Counted from the first letter of the stretch, positions 1 through 8,399 are shown. The stretch: 57,194 nucleotides of DNA from an uncultured Chitinophagales bacterium (GCA_938023075.1 CALHDG010000089.1:1-57194), one strand, 5' to 3'. Notes: generated by a model not told the origin, from the letters alone. Translations and numbers: made by a program.

Positions 1-71
1 TGGTGCAAATTTAGGTGAATGTGAAGTATTTTCTTTTTGATGTAAGTCAAAAAAAAAAAAATGAAAATTTC

Positions 72-166
72 AACAAGTTTATCAAAATGGTTGATTCTTT
101 CTTGTTTGGGTTGTCCCTGTTATTTATATCAACGAAGCACCTAAGTTTGCAAACTAGCCCCGATTT
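72..166 (-). repeat. Partial copy (I) of the TIR/hairpin dispersed repeat
   Basis: Reverse-orientation fragment of the repeat family described in the findings. It begins with the terminal motif ACAAGTTTATCA, continues through GGTTGATTCTTTCTTGTTT, and stops at TAGCCCCGATT, just before the hairpin core that other copies carry. A short reading frame over this segment (about 15-239) has no recognisable protein features and is explained by the repeat. Confidence 0.75.
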
Positions 167-254
167 CTATGGTTTATCCAAATATATTTCTACTTTTTTT
201 CAATACATAACTCAATATTTATTGTTTTATCAGCTTTAGTTACAATAACAAGGT

Positions 255-466
255 GTTTTCTAAGAAAACGTCATTAAATATTGGGGTTTTCTTAGCCAAC
301 CCAAAGGCACAGGATATATTTTTTATTGTAAGGATTACTTCCGGCTTTTGCCGGTTAGTGAAAAGTAAGATAAGAGCAAATTAAATTCGCTCTTATCTTC
401 TCTATGAAAATATATCCATAGCCTATCGACCTTATTGCTGACTGGTTGCTCCCCAGCAGAGCCAGT
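255..466 (-). ncRNA. Structured non-coding region downstream of the IS110 transposase (candidate guide RNA or element end)
   Basis: Seen in the sequence: at least four inverted repeats follow the IS110 stop codon. ACTGG/CCAGT plus TGCT/AGCA form a hairpin with an internal loop (441-466). GGATATATTTT (312-322) pairs perfectly with AAAATATATCC (407-417) and encloses two hairpins, CCGGC/GCCGG (341-354) and AAGATAAGAGC/GCTCTTATCTT (367-399). CTAAGAAAAC (260-269) can pair either with GTTTTC (255-260) or with GTTTTCTTAG (286-295). Known: IS110/IS1111 elements carry a structured non-coding bridge RNA in an element end. Inference: this could be such an RNA, the strand being that of the transposase. 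It could equally be a MITE or a terminator region. Confidence 0.4.
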
Positions 467-541
467 TTACTCTTCCAGCCGATGGCACTAATTTAATTAT
501 ATTAATCTACATTGACTAATCATTACTTAGCTTTAACAGCC

Positions 542-1474
542 TTAAGCGGCTACTTGGTATTGATAATCTTTCTCGTACATTTTTTCATTCTTCACTACAG
601 CAAATACCCGGTGAATCAGCTTGTTTCTTACCGCATTTAACACGCTCATTTTATGTTTGCCTTGTTTTAGTTTGCGCTTGTAATAACGACCTAAATCACT
701 ATTGGTTCTGCCTACCGATACGGCACATAAGTGCAATAAGGTTTTCATCTTTTTGTTGGCTTTATGGCTCACTCTGTCTTTGTGTTTCAAACTTGTGCCA
801 CTCTCATATTGAAAAGGGGCTACGCCACAATAACAAGCCATTTGCTTAGCTGAAAAACCGTTTTTAAACTCATTGGTAATGATGATAAAGGCTCTCGCTG
901 TTACTTTACCGATGCCCGGAACCGAGCAGATCAGCTTCATTAAGAAGTTCAACCTTTCGTCTGACTTGATCAATTCATCCATCTGTTTTTCTACTGCTTT
1001 GATCTTTTTGTCAAGAAATTCAACAGTTTCAGTGACATGAGGGTCGGTAACTGCCGTGATGGTCTCGCTCAAAAAAGCATTCTTCTCTCTTTGACATACT
1101 TTATGTGCATTACGATGCGCCATCAGCTTCTTTCGCAGCTTATCTAATTCATCTAACTGATGAATAAGATCTCTTTTTGGCTGATAATCGCGTAGACGAT
1201 CTGAATATCTAACCGCATATTGTCCAATTCGGAAGGCATCTACTTTATCGTTTTTACCTCTAATTAAACCGTTGGAATATTTAATACGTGTAGCATTTTC
1301 AACGCTAAAAATGGCGTCTATTTCCTGTAGTACGCTAATTAAATGATTACAGTAAATACCGGTTTGTTCTATACAGAAGCGGCAATTAGCTAACTCTATA
1401 TTGTGGCGTTTTAAGGTTTTTAAAAGCCACCTTTTGATGGCGGCTGGTTTGTTTTTTACTGCCTTTTGGTCCAT
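542..1474 (-). CDS. IS110-family transposase, N-terminally truncated
   Basis: Encodes most of an IS110-type DEDD transposase. The RuvC-like part keeps the Glu of CIEQTGIY and the Asp pair in KNDKVDAFRIGQYA. The C-terminal transposase_20 part has the helix-hairpin-helix segment SVPGIGKVTA and the serine-containing segment GVAPFQYESGTS. Family members begin with a G-I/V-D-V/I-S-K motif carrying the first catalytic Asp, and that segment is absent. The frame stays open upstream of the ATG (residues NSFRLKGLEK) as far as about 1503, where the IS200-like element begins, so the 5' end was lost or displaced there. About 25-35 residues are missing and the protein is probably inactive. The stop lies 75 bases from the structured region downstream. 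Confidence 0.88.
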   Translation of the reverse strand: MDQKAVKNKPAAIKRWLLKTLKRHNIELANCRFCIEQTGIYCNHLISVLQEIDAIFSVENATRIKYSNGLIRGKNDKVDAFRIGQYAVRYSDRLRDYQPKRDLIHQLDELDKLRKKLMAHRNAHKVCQREKNAFLSETITAVTDPHVTETVEFLDKKIKAVEKQMDELIKSDERLNFLMKLICSVPGIGKVTARAFIIITNEFKNGFSAKQMACYCGVAPFQYESGTSLKHKDRVSHKANKKMKTLLHLCAVSVGRTNSDLGRYYKRKLKQGKHKMSVLNAVRNKLIHRVFAVVKNEKMYEKDYQYQVAA

Positions 1475-1499
1475 CTTTTCTAAACCTTTTAATCGAAAA

Positions 1500-2062
1500 G
1501 AATTCCCCGAGGCTCTGCCTCGGGGTGCTACCGAAAGTTATAAGCGACTATCTTTGATTTATGGGAGAAGATCGTCACATTGTAAAAAGCCATAATAAAA
1601 GCTTATTGCTTTATCATTATGTTTGTCCTGCAAAATATCGCCGTAAGGTTTTTAGTGATGCAGTAACTCAAACTTTAAAAGAGGTATGTGAAGAAATAGG
1701 TAAACGATATGAGATTTATACAATAGAAATAGGAAGTGACGAAAATCATGTTCATTTTTTGTTACAAAGTGTTCCAACGTATTCTCCAACAAAAATAATA
1801 AGAATAGTAAAAAGTATAACAGCGAAAAAGATATTCAAGGCTCACCCAGAAGTCAAGAAATTTTTATGGGGCAGTAAATTTTGGACAAGTGGTTACTATG
1901 TAAATACAGTAGGTCAATACGGTAATTTGAAATTGATAGAGAATTATGTGAAAAACCAAGGTAAATCTTATAAACAGATATGCCGAACTCAACTCAAATT
2001 GTTCTGAGGAAGGTTTGATTTTTGGGGAGCGGTGATACCCCGTCGGCTCTGCCGCGGGGTAG
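1500..2062 (+). mobile_element. IS200/IS605-family insertion sequence
   Basis: A single Y1 transposase gene is flanked by subterminal hairpins instead of terminal inverted repeats, as expected for IS200/IS605 elements. The left hairpin is CCCCGAGGC-TCT-GCCTCGGGG (1505-1525). The right hairpin (2036-2061) pairs TACCCCG-CGGC with GCCGCGGGGTA, with one unpaired T at 2043 and the same TCT loop. An extrahelical T in the stem is a known recognition feature for some TnpA enzymes (IS608). The exact element ends cannot be fixed without a second copy or an empty site; the limits given are approximate. The left side abuts the truncated IS110 gene and the right side abuts a dispersed repeat. Confidence 0.85.
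1561..2007 (+). CDS. tnpA: IS200/IS605 family transposase (Y1 HUH)
   Basis: A 148-residue TnpA of the size normal for the family. The metal-binding HUH motif is H63-V-H65 in ENHVHFLLQ, and the nucleophilic tyrosine is Y129 in ENYVKNQG. The intervening segment LWGSKFWTSGYYVNTVG matches the conserved core of these enzymes. Such proteins catalyse single-stranded peel-and-paste transposition, cutting at hairpins like those at 1505-1525 and 2036-2061. The ATG at 1561 is the natural start, 36 bases after the left hairpin. No TnpB or accessory gene is present, which fits the IS200 subgroup. The gene is uninterrupted, so the element may still be active. Confidence 0.93.
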   Translation: MGEDRHIVKSHNKSLLLYHYVCPAKYRRKVFSDAVTQTLKEVCEEIGKRYEIYTIEIGSDENHVHFLLQSVPTYSPTKIIRIVKSITAKKIFKAHPEVKKFLWGSKFWTSGYYVNTVGQYGNLKLIENYVKNQGKSYKQICRTQLKLF

Positions 2063-2065
2063 TTC

Positions 2066-2494
2066 ATTTTTTTTTTTGAAGCGAAACTTTTTGGTGTTTA
2101 AAAAACTTAAGATCCCGCTTTCCGCTCAAATGCTGCGGCTGTGCCGCGAAAGTCCACGCTTCAGGCACCATAACCGCTGCAATTTTATCTAAGTGTCTTT
2201 CGAAATATTGAATGTCATTTATTTATACATTAAAAATAATATAATATTCATTATTCGTTAATCGATATTCGTTGTTCATTAAATGGTCATCCAAATAAAT
2301 ATCGAACACCGAACACCCAATTTTGAATGACGAATTTTTCCATTCGAAAAATAACACTTAGCTGCTAAATAACCCAATGCACTTTAGTGCTGTTGGCTTG
2401 GAAATCGGGGATAGTTTGCCAGCTTCGGTTCTTCGTAAAAATACAAAAACGCAATCTACCAAAAACAAAAATACATCAACCACTATCATAAACT
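2066..2494 (+). repeat. Copy A of the TIR/hairpin dispersed repeat, with the extra module
   Basis: Begins at TTTGAAGCGAAAC right after the IS200-like element. The core runs from TCCCGCTTTCCGCTCAAATG (about 2113) to CATAACCGCTGCAAT (about 2184). About 220 bases of inserted module follow (2181-2402), containing the hairpin GCACT-TT-AGTGC at 2379-2390. The repeat then resumes at ATCGGGGATAGTTTG (2404) and ends in a degenerate terminal repeat near 2494. Together with the next repeat it fills most of the gene-free 2008-2929 interval. Confidence 0.8.
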
Positions 2495-2564
2495 AGTACT
2501 TTAAAAACTACATAAACCAGCATATTTTTTTAATTAAAATACATTTTTATTATTATATAAAAGC

Positions 2565-2712
2565 ACAGGAAGTGCTACATCTTGGTAGCTAAACAATTTA
2601 ATTTAATTAAGCTCCAGAGGAGTGACACTTCTAATAACTTTCGGCGGTATCGCTCCTACGGAGCTTCACCAATGCATAACCTTTTATGCTACCAAGCTGT
2701 CATCCCTTTGAG
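2565..2712. repeat. Dispersed nested-hairpin repeat (GCTCC family), copy 1
   Basis: The outer inverted repeat CTTGGTAGC (2581-2589) and GCTACCAAG (2688-2696) encloses two short hairpins, GCTCC-AGA-GGAGT (2611-2623) and GCTCC-TAC-GGAGC (2652-2664). A second copy with the same layout lies at about 21860-22005 and a partial one at 38075-38136. No reading frame is associated. The rest of 2497-2916 shows nothing else that can be named. Confidence 0.75.
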
Positions 2713-2916
2713 ATTATCTTTTTATGGTAGATTTACATAGAATAATAACGAGTTAAAATGTTCAAATTTTAGTAAAGAGATTTTTTGATATACAAGTTAA
2801 AAAACGCAGGCTTAGTGGGGCTAAGACGAGTATTTTTGATGAAGTTAATCGAAAAATATTAAAGTAAAAAATGGACAGTTATTTTTGAATTATTCCTAAC
2901 AAGCTGTTTTATGTTG

Positions 2917-2924
2917 TACTTTTG
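2917..2924 (+). promoter_or_regulatory. Promoter -7 box TACTTTTG for ispG
   Basis: Exact match to the Bacteroidota -7 consensus TAnnTTTG. It lies only five bases before the ATG at 2930, so the predicted transcript would start at or within a few bases of the start codon (leaderless or nearly so). Confidence 0.55.
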
Positions 2925-2929
2925 TAGTA

Positions 2930-4885
2930 ATGCAAACAATAAGCAAACCTTATAATTGGTACTGCAACAGCCTTACGCAATACAGCCGTTTAAAAACCCG
3001 TGAAGTAAAAATTGGCGAACTGCCAGTTGGAGGTAACAACCCCATCCGAATACAAAGTATGACGACTACCGTTACGATGGATACCATGGCAACGGTAGAA
3101 CAATCCATCCGTATTTTTGAAGCCGGTGCAGATTATGTACGCATTACTGCGCCATCTATTAAAGAAGCAAAAAATTTGGCGAATATTAAAAAGGTTTTAA
3201 AAGAACGCGGTTTTGATCTTCCACTTATTGCCGACATTCACTTTACACCCAATGCCGCCATTGAAGCAGCACGCTTGGTAGAGAAAGTACGGGTAAACCC
3301 TGGCAACTATGCCGATAAAAAAAAGTTTCAACAAATTGAATACACCGATGCGGAATATGCCGCAGAGATAGAACGAATTTACAAACGCTTTGCGCCTTTG
3401 GTAGAAGTTTGCAAAACCGAAGGTACGGCAATGCGAATTGGTACCAACCACGGCTCATTAAGCGACCGGATTATGAGCAGATATGGCGATACCGCTTTGG
3501 GCATGGTAGAATCTGCTTTAGAGTTTGTGCGTATTTGTGAAGATTTACATTACCATGATATCGTCTTATCGATGAAGGCGAGCAATACTCAGGTGATGGT
3601 GCAAGCCTATCGATTGCTCATTAATAAATTAGCAGAAGAAGAGATACAACCATACCCTTTACATTTAGGCGTTACCGAAGCAGGTGAAGCAGAAGATGGA
3701 AGAATAAAATCGGCAGTCGGCATTGGAGCTTTAATGGACGATGGTATTGGGGATACGATCAGGGTTTCGTTAACCGAAGAACCGGAACTTGAAATACCCG
3801 TTTGTAAAAAATTAGTTAGCCGGTATAATCTTGAAAGAAAAGCCCATATTCCGATTCCCGCAATTAAGCAGTCGCCCTTAAAAACATTTGAATATGAACG
3901 AAGAGCAAGTTTTGCTATAAGCAATATTGGTAATCAACAAGTGCCGGTAGTTATTGCCGATTTTAATGATGCCTTAACTATACAACCAGAAGATTTGAAA
4001 AAGGTTGGTTATGAGTATAGGGCTGATTTAGATAAATGGAATATTGGCGATCAAGCAGCCGATTATATTTTTAGTATTGATTTTTTAAATTTTGAATTGC
4101 CCGGAACGCTAAAAGTAATTTTGCCGATAGCAGTTTGGGAACAGCATCCTGAAAAAAGATGTAGCAGCGCAACCGGCGAGCAAAAATATTTCCCGATAAT
4201 GGCTACCGAAGATAATTGGCAGCAAGTTGAAGGTATTAAATTTATTAAGGCGGACTGTGTTTATCAAAACTTTGATGCAATACATAAAGACAAAAAAGCT
4301 GTTTTGGTTTTGCAATCCTACAATTCGCACCGAATGCCTGAAGTGCGTCGTACCTTCTTTCATTTGATTAACAAGCAAATATCCAATCCGGTAATTGTGC
4401 GTTATAATTTTTCGACTACGGATGTTGAGCAATTGATGGTTGACAGTGGAACTGATTTTGGTGGCTTGTTTATTGATGGCTTAGGTGATGGTATTTGGAT
4501 GAAAGCTCCACAACATCCCATAACTTTAGTGAACGAAACGGCATTTTATATTTTACAAGCTTCGCGTACACGCATTTCAAAAACAGAGTATATTTCATGT
4601 CCTTCTTGTGGACGGACATTATTTGATTTGCAAGAAACCACCGCCATGATTCGTGCCAAAACTCATCATTTAAAAGGCATAAAAATTGGCATTATGGGTT
4701 GTATTGTAAATGGACCTGGCGAAATGGCAGATGCTGATTATGGTTATGTAGGCAGTGGTCCTGGAAAAATCACCTTATATAAGGGCAAAGAAGTGATTAA
4801 AAAAAACATTGAAGCCGAAGGGGCATTGGAAGCGTTGATTGAGTTGATTAAGGATAATGGCGATTGGGTGGACTTAGTAATTTGA
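2930..4885 (+). CDS. ispG: 4-hydroxy-3-methylbut-2-enyl diphosphate synthase (long form)
   Basis: GcpE/IspG converts methylerythritol cyclodiphosphate to HMBPP in the MEP isoprenoid pathway, using an oxygen-sensitive [4Fe-4S] cluster. The TIM-barrel begins at about residue 23 (TREVKIGELPVGGNNPIRIQSMT). The cluster-binding domain is at the C-terminus, with Cys557 and Cys560 in CPSCGRT, Cys591 in GCIVNG and Glu598 in NGPGE. At 651 residues it is the long form with a ~250-residue insert (about 290-540) found in Bacteroidota, Chlamydiae and plants; the E. coli form is about 370. The ATG at 2930 follows a -7 box very closely. Flanked by repeats upstream and a convergent acyl-CoA dehydrogenase downstream, so probably monocistronic. 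Confidence 0.96.
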   Translation: MQTISKPYNWYCNSLTQYSRLKTREVKIGELPVGGNNPIRIQSMTTTVTMDTMATVEQSIRIFEAGADYVRITAPSIKEAKNLANIKKVLKERGFDLPLIADIHFTPNAAIEAARLVEKVRVNPGNYADKKKFQQIEYTDAEYAAEIERIYKRFAPLVEVCKTEGTAMRIGTNHGSLSDRIMSRYGDTALGMVESALEFVRICEDLHYHDIVLSMKASNTQVMVQAYRLLINKLAEEEIQPYPLHLGVTEAGEAEDGRIKSAVGIGALMDDGIGDTIRVSLTEEPELEIPVCKKLVSRYNLERKAHIPIPAIKQSPLKTFEYERRASFAISNIGNQQVPVVIADFNDALTIQPEDLKKVGYEYRADLDKWNIGDQAADYIFSIDFLNFELPGTLKVILPIAVWEQHPEKRCSSATGEQKYFPIMATEDNWQQVEGIKFIKADCVYQNFDAIHKDKKAVLVLQSYNSHRMPEVRRTFFHLINKQISNPVIVRYNFSTTDVEQLMVDSGTDFGGLFIDGLGDGIWMKAPQHPITLVNETAFYILQASRTRISKTEYISCPSCGRTLFDLQETTAMIRAKTHHLKGIKIGIMGCIVNGPGEMADADYGYVGSGPGKITLYKGKEVIKKNIEAEGALEALIELIKDNGDWVDLVI

Positions 4886-5063
4886 GGAATTTCAAAATTT
4901 ATGGTAAACTAAATCAACTCGCATTTAAATTTGTTGCTTATGCAGTAAGACCTCTTACTTAAGGTAGTAACTCCCTTTCATTCCCACCATAAAGAGAAAT
5001 CTTACAACATCAGCTAATAATAAAAATATTAATATTATTGGATCGAAGTCTCTAAACGATCAA

Positions 5064-6881
5064 TCAACCAAAACTAAACACCGCCTCGCTTTCTTCAACA
5101 ATCGTTAAACTATCGTTACTCATTAAAGTGGCTTTGCATGATAACACTTTTGGTAGTTCATATTTATAATAGAAACGCATCGTGTTGATCTGTTCCGTAT
5201 AAAATTCATTGGAAAAAGATCCATTGCCATTAATTAAAGCCGTTTTAGCTACGGTCGCTAATTTTAACCATTGCCACGCAATTACAACAGTACTCATCAT
5301 TTCCATAAATATAGAAGCATCGGCAATAAAGCGTTCATGCTCACCACTCATCGCAAATTGTATTAAATGTTGTAAAACCGCTTGCAGTTGCTTGGAAGCC
5401 GTTTTCAATTGTTCGGCATACACTTGTAAGTCCTCATAATTACTGGCGGCTTTAATAGTAGTAATCATCTCTTTGGTTAAACTACGCATGGCTTCTCCGT
5501 TGTTCATTACTACTTTTCTTCCCAATAAATCTAAAGATTGAATACCGGTGGTACCCTCATATAAAGGAGTAATTCGTATATCGCGATAATATTGTTGCAA
5601 CGGAAACTCTGAACAAAAACCATAACCACCCAACACCTGCAAACCATTGCTAATTGACGTGATACCCATTTCCGAAGGATAGGTTTTGGCAATAGGCGTT
5701 AATAACTCCAGCAAATCATGGTAGTAACTGCGCTCACTTTCATCCCCATATTGCGATAAATCATGATACATAGAAGCTTCCATCAATAATGCCAACGAAC
5801 CTTCTACAATCGATTTTTGCAACATCAACATACGCCTCACATCCGGATGATTGATAATTAAAGTTTGTCCATCATCCACATTTTTTTTGCCGCTATTACT
5901 AATTCTCCTGCCTTGTGGTCGTTCTTTGGCATATTGTAAAGAAGCATAATAGGCAGCTGTTGCTGTAGAAGCACCCGTTAGTCCAACATCAATTCTCGCC
6001 CCATTCATCATTTGGAACATATTAGCTAAACCTCTGTTTTCTTCGCCTACCAACCAGCCTTTGCAATTGTTGTTTTCTCCAAAAGATAAATGGGTAGTGC
6101 AATATCCTCGCTGACCTACTTTTTGAAAATCACCTGCCGTAATTACATCATTGGGTTCTAAAGTTCCATCATCTTTTATACGTTTTTTGGGCACTACCAT
6201 TAACGAAATACCTTTTGTACCTTGTGGAGCACCATCAATTCTAACCAATACCAAATGTATCATATTGTCTACATATTCGTGGTCGCCACCCGAAATAAAT
6301 ATCTTTTGACCCACTATATTATAAGAACCATCTTCATTCGGCGTACCTGCGGTTGCCACATCCGAAAGCGAGCTACCGGCTTGAGGTTCAGTTAAACACA
6401 TGGTGCCGCCCCAAAGTCCCTTTAACATGTTGGGCACATAGGTATCAATTAACTGTTGGTTGGCAAAACTGACCAATAAACCGGCTGCTCCACCGGTTAA
6501 ACCTGCATAGCCCGGTAAATTATTGTTAGCGCATTGGTTAATATGCGAAATGGCAGAATGAATAGTATGCGGCAACTGCATGCCGCCGATGTCGTAGTCG
6601 AATAAAGCACCAATCAGCCCATTTTCACCAGCATCTTTCAACACCTTGCCAACCACCGGATGTACATAAATTTTACCATCTTCATATCTTGCCGGGTCTT
6701 CATCCATTTCTCTAAAAACCGGATACATCACCTTATCGGCATAACTTTTTGTAGAATCCAACAAAATGTCGAAACTACTTTTATCATAGTCTTTAAATCT
6801 AGGTAATGCACATAGCTTCTCCACTTCTAACACTTCGTTCAGCACAAACTTTAGCATGGGCATACTCATATAATCCGCCAT
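5064..6881 (-). CDS. Acyl-CoA dehydrogenase
   Basis: FAD-dependent acyl-CoA dehydrogenase, 605 residues. It has the N-terminal helical domain, the central beta domain (MCLTEPQAGSSLSDVATAG at about 160, GQKIFISGGDHE at about 190) and the FAD-binding C-terminal helical domain (LQVLGGYGFCSEFPLQQYYRDIRITPLYEGTTGIQSLDLLGRK at about 410-455). An extra C-terminal helical domain of ~140 residues follows, as in the large FadE-like family. YEGTTGIQ is the usual segment around the catalytic base, and here the residue is Glu in PLYEGT. Probable role is the first step of fatty-acid beta-oxidation. Alone in its transcription unit; the chain-length specificity cannot be read from the sequence. Confidence 0.93.
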   Translation of the reverse strand: MADYMSMPMLKFVLNEVLEVEKLCALPRFKDYDKSSFDILLDSTKSYADKVMYPVFREMDEDPARYEDGKIYVHPVVGKVLKDAGENGLIGALFDYDIGGMQLPHTIHSAISHINQCANNNLPGYAGLTGGAAGLLVSFANQQLIDTYVPNMLKGLWGGTMCLTEPQAGSSLSDVATAGTPNEDGSYNIVGQKIFISGGDHEYVDNMIHLVLVRIDGAPQGTKGISLMVVPKKRIKDDGTLEPNDVITAGDFQKVGQRGYCTTHLSFGENNNCKGWLVGEENRGLANMFQMMNGARIDVGLTGASTATAAYYASLQYAKERPQGRRISNSGKKNVDDGQTLIINHPDVRRMLMLQKSIVEGSLALLMEASMYHDLSQYGDESERSYYHDLLELLTPIAKTYPSEMGITSISNGLQVLGGYGFCSEFPLQQYYRDIRITPLYEGTTGIQSLDLLGRKVVMNNGEAMRSLTKEMITTIKAASNYEDLQVYAEQLKTASKQLQAVLQHLIQFAMSGEHERFIADASIFMEMMSTVVIAWQWLKLATVAKTALINGNGSFSNEFYTEQINTMRFYYKYELPKVLSCKATLMSNDSLTIVEESEAVFSFG

Positions 6882-7063
6882 ATTATATTATTAATTTTTT
6901 GTTTTAAGATAATTTGGAGTGTCAAGAACGATAAAGTTAATAATTATTGATGAAAAGTTTATAAAACTTTTTGAAGCCTCTATAAGTGCTGAATCATTTT
7001 TCCAAAAAATAGTATATTGTGGAGTCAAAATTTTTTTTATTTAAAACAAAACTAAAGCAAATT

Positions 7064-7474
7064 ATGAGTTATGTAGCAATTTTAGCCGGAGCAATTATGG
7101 TGATGATTTTAGGTTGGATATGGTTTCATCCAAAAGTATTGGGACAAAGTTGGATGAGAGGTGCCGGTTTAACGGAAGCAGATATGAAAGATGCGAACCC
7201 AATAATGATGGTGGGCGCATTGCTAATGGCAGGTGTAATTGCCTGGTCAATTTCACGATATGCAAGCCATACCGAACCCGGAATGAGTCAGTTTGTACAT
7301 GGTATGTTTCACGGATTTATGCCGGCAATTACCTTAGTAGCTCCCGTATTGGTGAGCAAAGGACTTTTTGAAAAGAAAGATATCGGCTGGATTTTAAGTG
7401 GCGCAGCTTATTGGGTATTAGCCATTACCTTGGTAGGCGGGGTTGTTTATGCCTTAACGCCTTCTGCAACATAA
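7064..7474 (+). CDS. DUF1761 family membrane protein
   Basis: About 136 residues with four predicted membrane segments: MSYVAILAGAIMVMILGWIWF at the N-terminus, MMVGALLMAGVIAWSI, FMPAITLVAPVLVSKGLF and WILSGAAYWVLAITLVGGVVYAL. The WF-HPKVLG-WM signature after the first segment is characteristic of DUF1761. The function of the family is unknown. The ATG at 7064 is preferred over a GTG at 7019 because the homologous part starts there and the upstream 15 residues are Lys/Phe-rich and translated from an A/T run. Convergent with the thioredoxin gene, with copy B of the dispersed repeat between them. Confidence 0.85.
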   Translation: MSYVAILAGAIMVMILGWIWFHPKVLGQSWMRGAGLTEADMKDANPIMMVGALLMAGVIAWSISRYASHTEPGMSQFVHGMFHGFMPAITLVAPVLVSKGLFEKKDIGWILSGAAYWVLAITLVGGVVYALTPSAT

Positions 7475-7535
7475 GGTCAGATGCCTAACCGATAAATACA
7501 ATTTCATCAATGATTTAAAATCATTAGAAAATTTG

Positions 7536-7782
7536 GACAAGTTTATCTAAACAAGAAAGTAGTTCATTCTTTTTTAATATTTTATGAAGCAAAACCATTT
7601 TACTTTATAATAACACCCGTCCCGCTTTCCGCTCAAATGCCATTTGGCAAACGCTGCAATGCATGGCACAAATGGCATAACCGCTGCAATCGGGGCTAGT
7701 TTGCAAACGTTGGTTCTTCGTAGAAAGAAAAAATAGTGGCAATCCAAAACAAGAAAATATCAACCACTTTGATAAACTTGTC
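7536..7782 (+). repeat. Copy B of the TIR/hairpin dispersed repeat (complete, 247 bp)
   Basis: The best-preserved copy. Perfect 12-bp terminal inverted repeats GACAAGTTTATC (7536-7547) and GATAAACTTGTC (7771-7782) bound it. The core hairpin has stem ATGCCATTTG (7637-7646) with CAAATGGCAT (7669-7678), flanked on the outside by CCCGCTTTCCGCTCAA and AACCGCTGCAATCGGGG. It lies between two convergent genes and ends seven bases before the thioredoxin stop codon. Confidence 0.85.
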
Positions 7783-7788
7783 GAAAGT

Positions 7789-8154
7789 TTACGCTTTCCT
7801 TGAAAGATCGTCGATATATTGGTCCAGCATTTCTTCAAGATTTGGTTTGGGAACGAGCCCTTGAAAACGCTGAACCAATTTTCCTTGATGAATAAATAGT
7901 AAGGTTGGGATGGACCGTATTTGAAAATGTTGGCTTAACTTCGGATTGATTTCAGTATCAACTTTAGCTACTAAAGCGCTACCCTCATATGCTTGAGCCA
8001 ACTCATCAATTATAGGACCCATAATTTTACAAGGACCACACCAATCTGCATAAAAGTCTAACAATACCGGAATGGTTGATTCACTTACCCGCTCATTAAA
8101 ATTACTATCGGTTATTTGTGTTGTTGGATATTTAGGTTTTTTTCTCCAAAACAT
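7789..8154 (-). CDS. Thioredoxin
   Basis: A 121-residue single-domain thioredoxin. The redox-active WCGPC is at residues 38-42 (Cys39, Cys42) in FYADWCGPCK, and the cis-Pro loop is RSIPT. The fold is preceded by about 20 basic and polar residues (FWRKKPKYPTTQ) with no signal peptide, so it is cytoplasmic. Such proteins reduce protein disulfides using thioredoxin reductase, which is not in this window. Starts at the ATG at 8154. The sequence does not say whether it is the main TrxA or a paralogue, so no symbol is given. Confidence 0.93.
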   Translation of the reverse strand: MFWRKKPKYPTTQITDSNFNERVSESTIPVLLDFYADWCGPCKIMGPIIDELAQAYEGSALVAKVDTEINPKLSQHFQIRSIPTLLFIHQGKLVQRFQGLVPKPNLEEMLDQYIDDLSRKA

Positions 8155-8399
8155 GGCTTACAATTTATAACAGTTAACGTTGGTAAAAATAAAAGGAATA
8201 ATCTGTCTGTTATGCATTATTCAAGACATTAACCAACAAAACTTCAATGCACACGCTCTAAATATTTGTAATATAATCAAGGCTTTTGCAATGCAGCAGT
8301 AACACAAAAAAAAAGTATAAACTGTTTAAGTTATTCTTTTTCCGTTACTTAAATTAAAAAACTAAAATAGCTTTACCTTTACTCCATATCCTTTAAACC

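Noticed and set aside
15-239. Short plus-strand reading frame at the window start
   Set aside because: It runs through a partial copy of the dispersed repeat and shows no protein features.
7536-7782. Reading the dispersed repeat as a bidirectional terminator
   Set aside because: It would fit the convergent gaps (copies B and H), but copy E lies between divergent genes and no copy has a hairpin followed directly by a T run.
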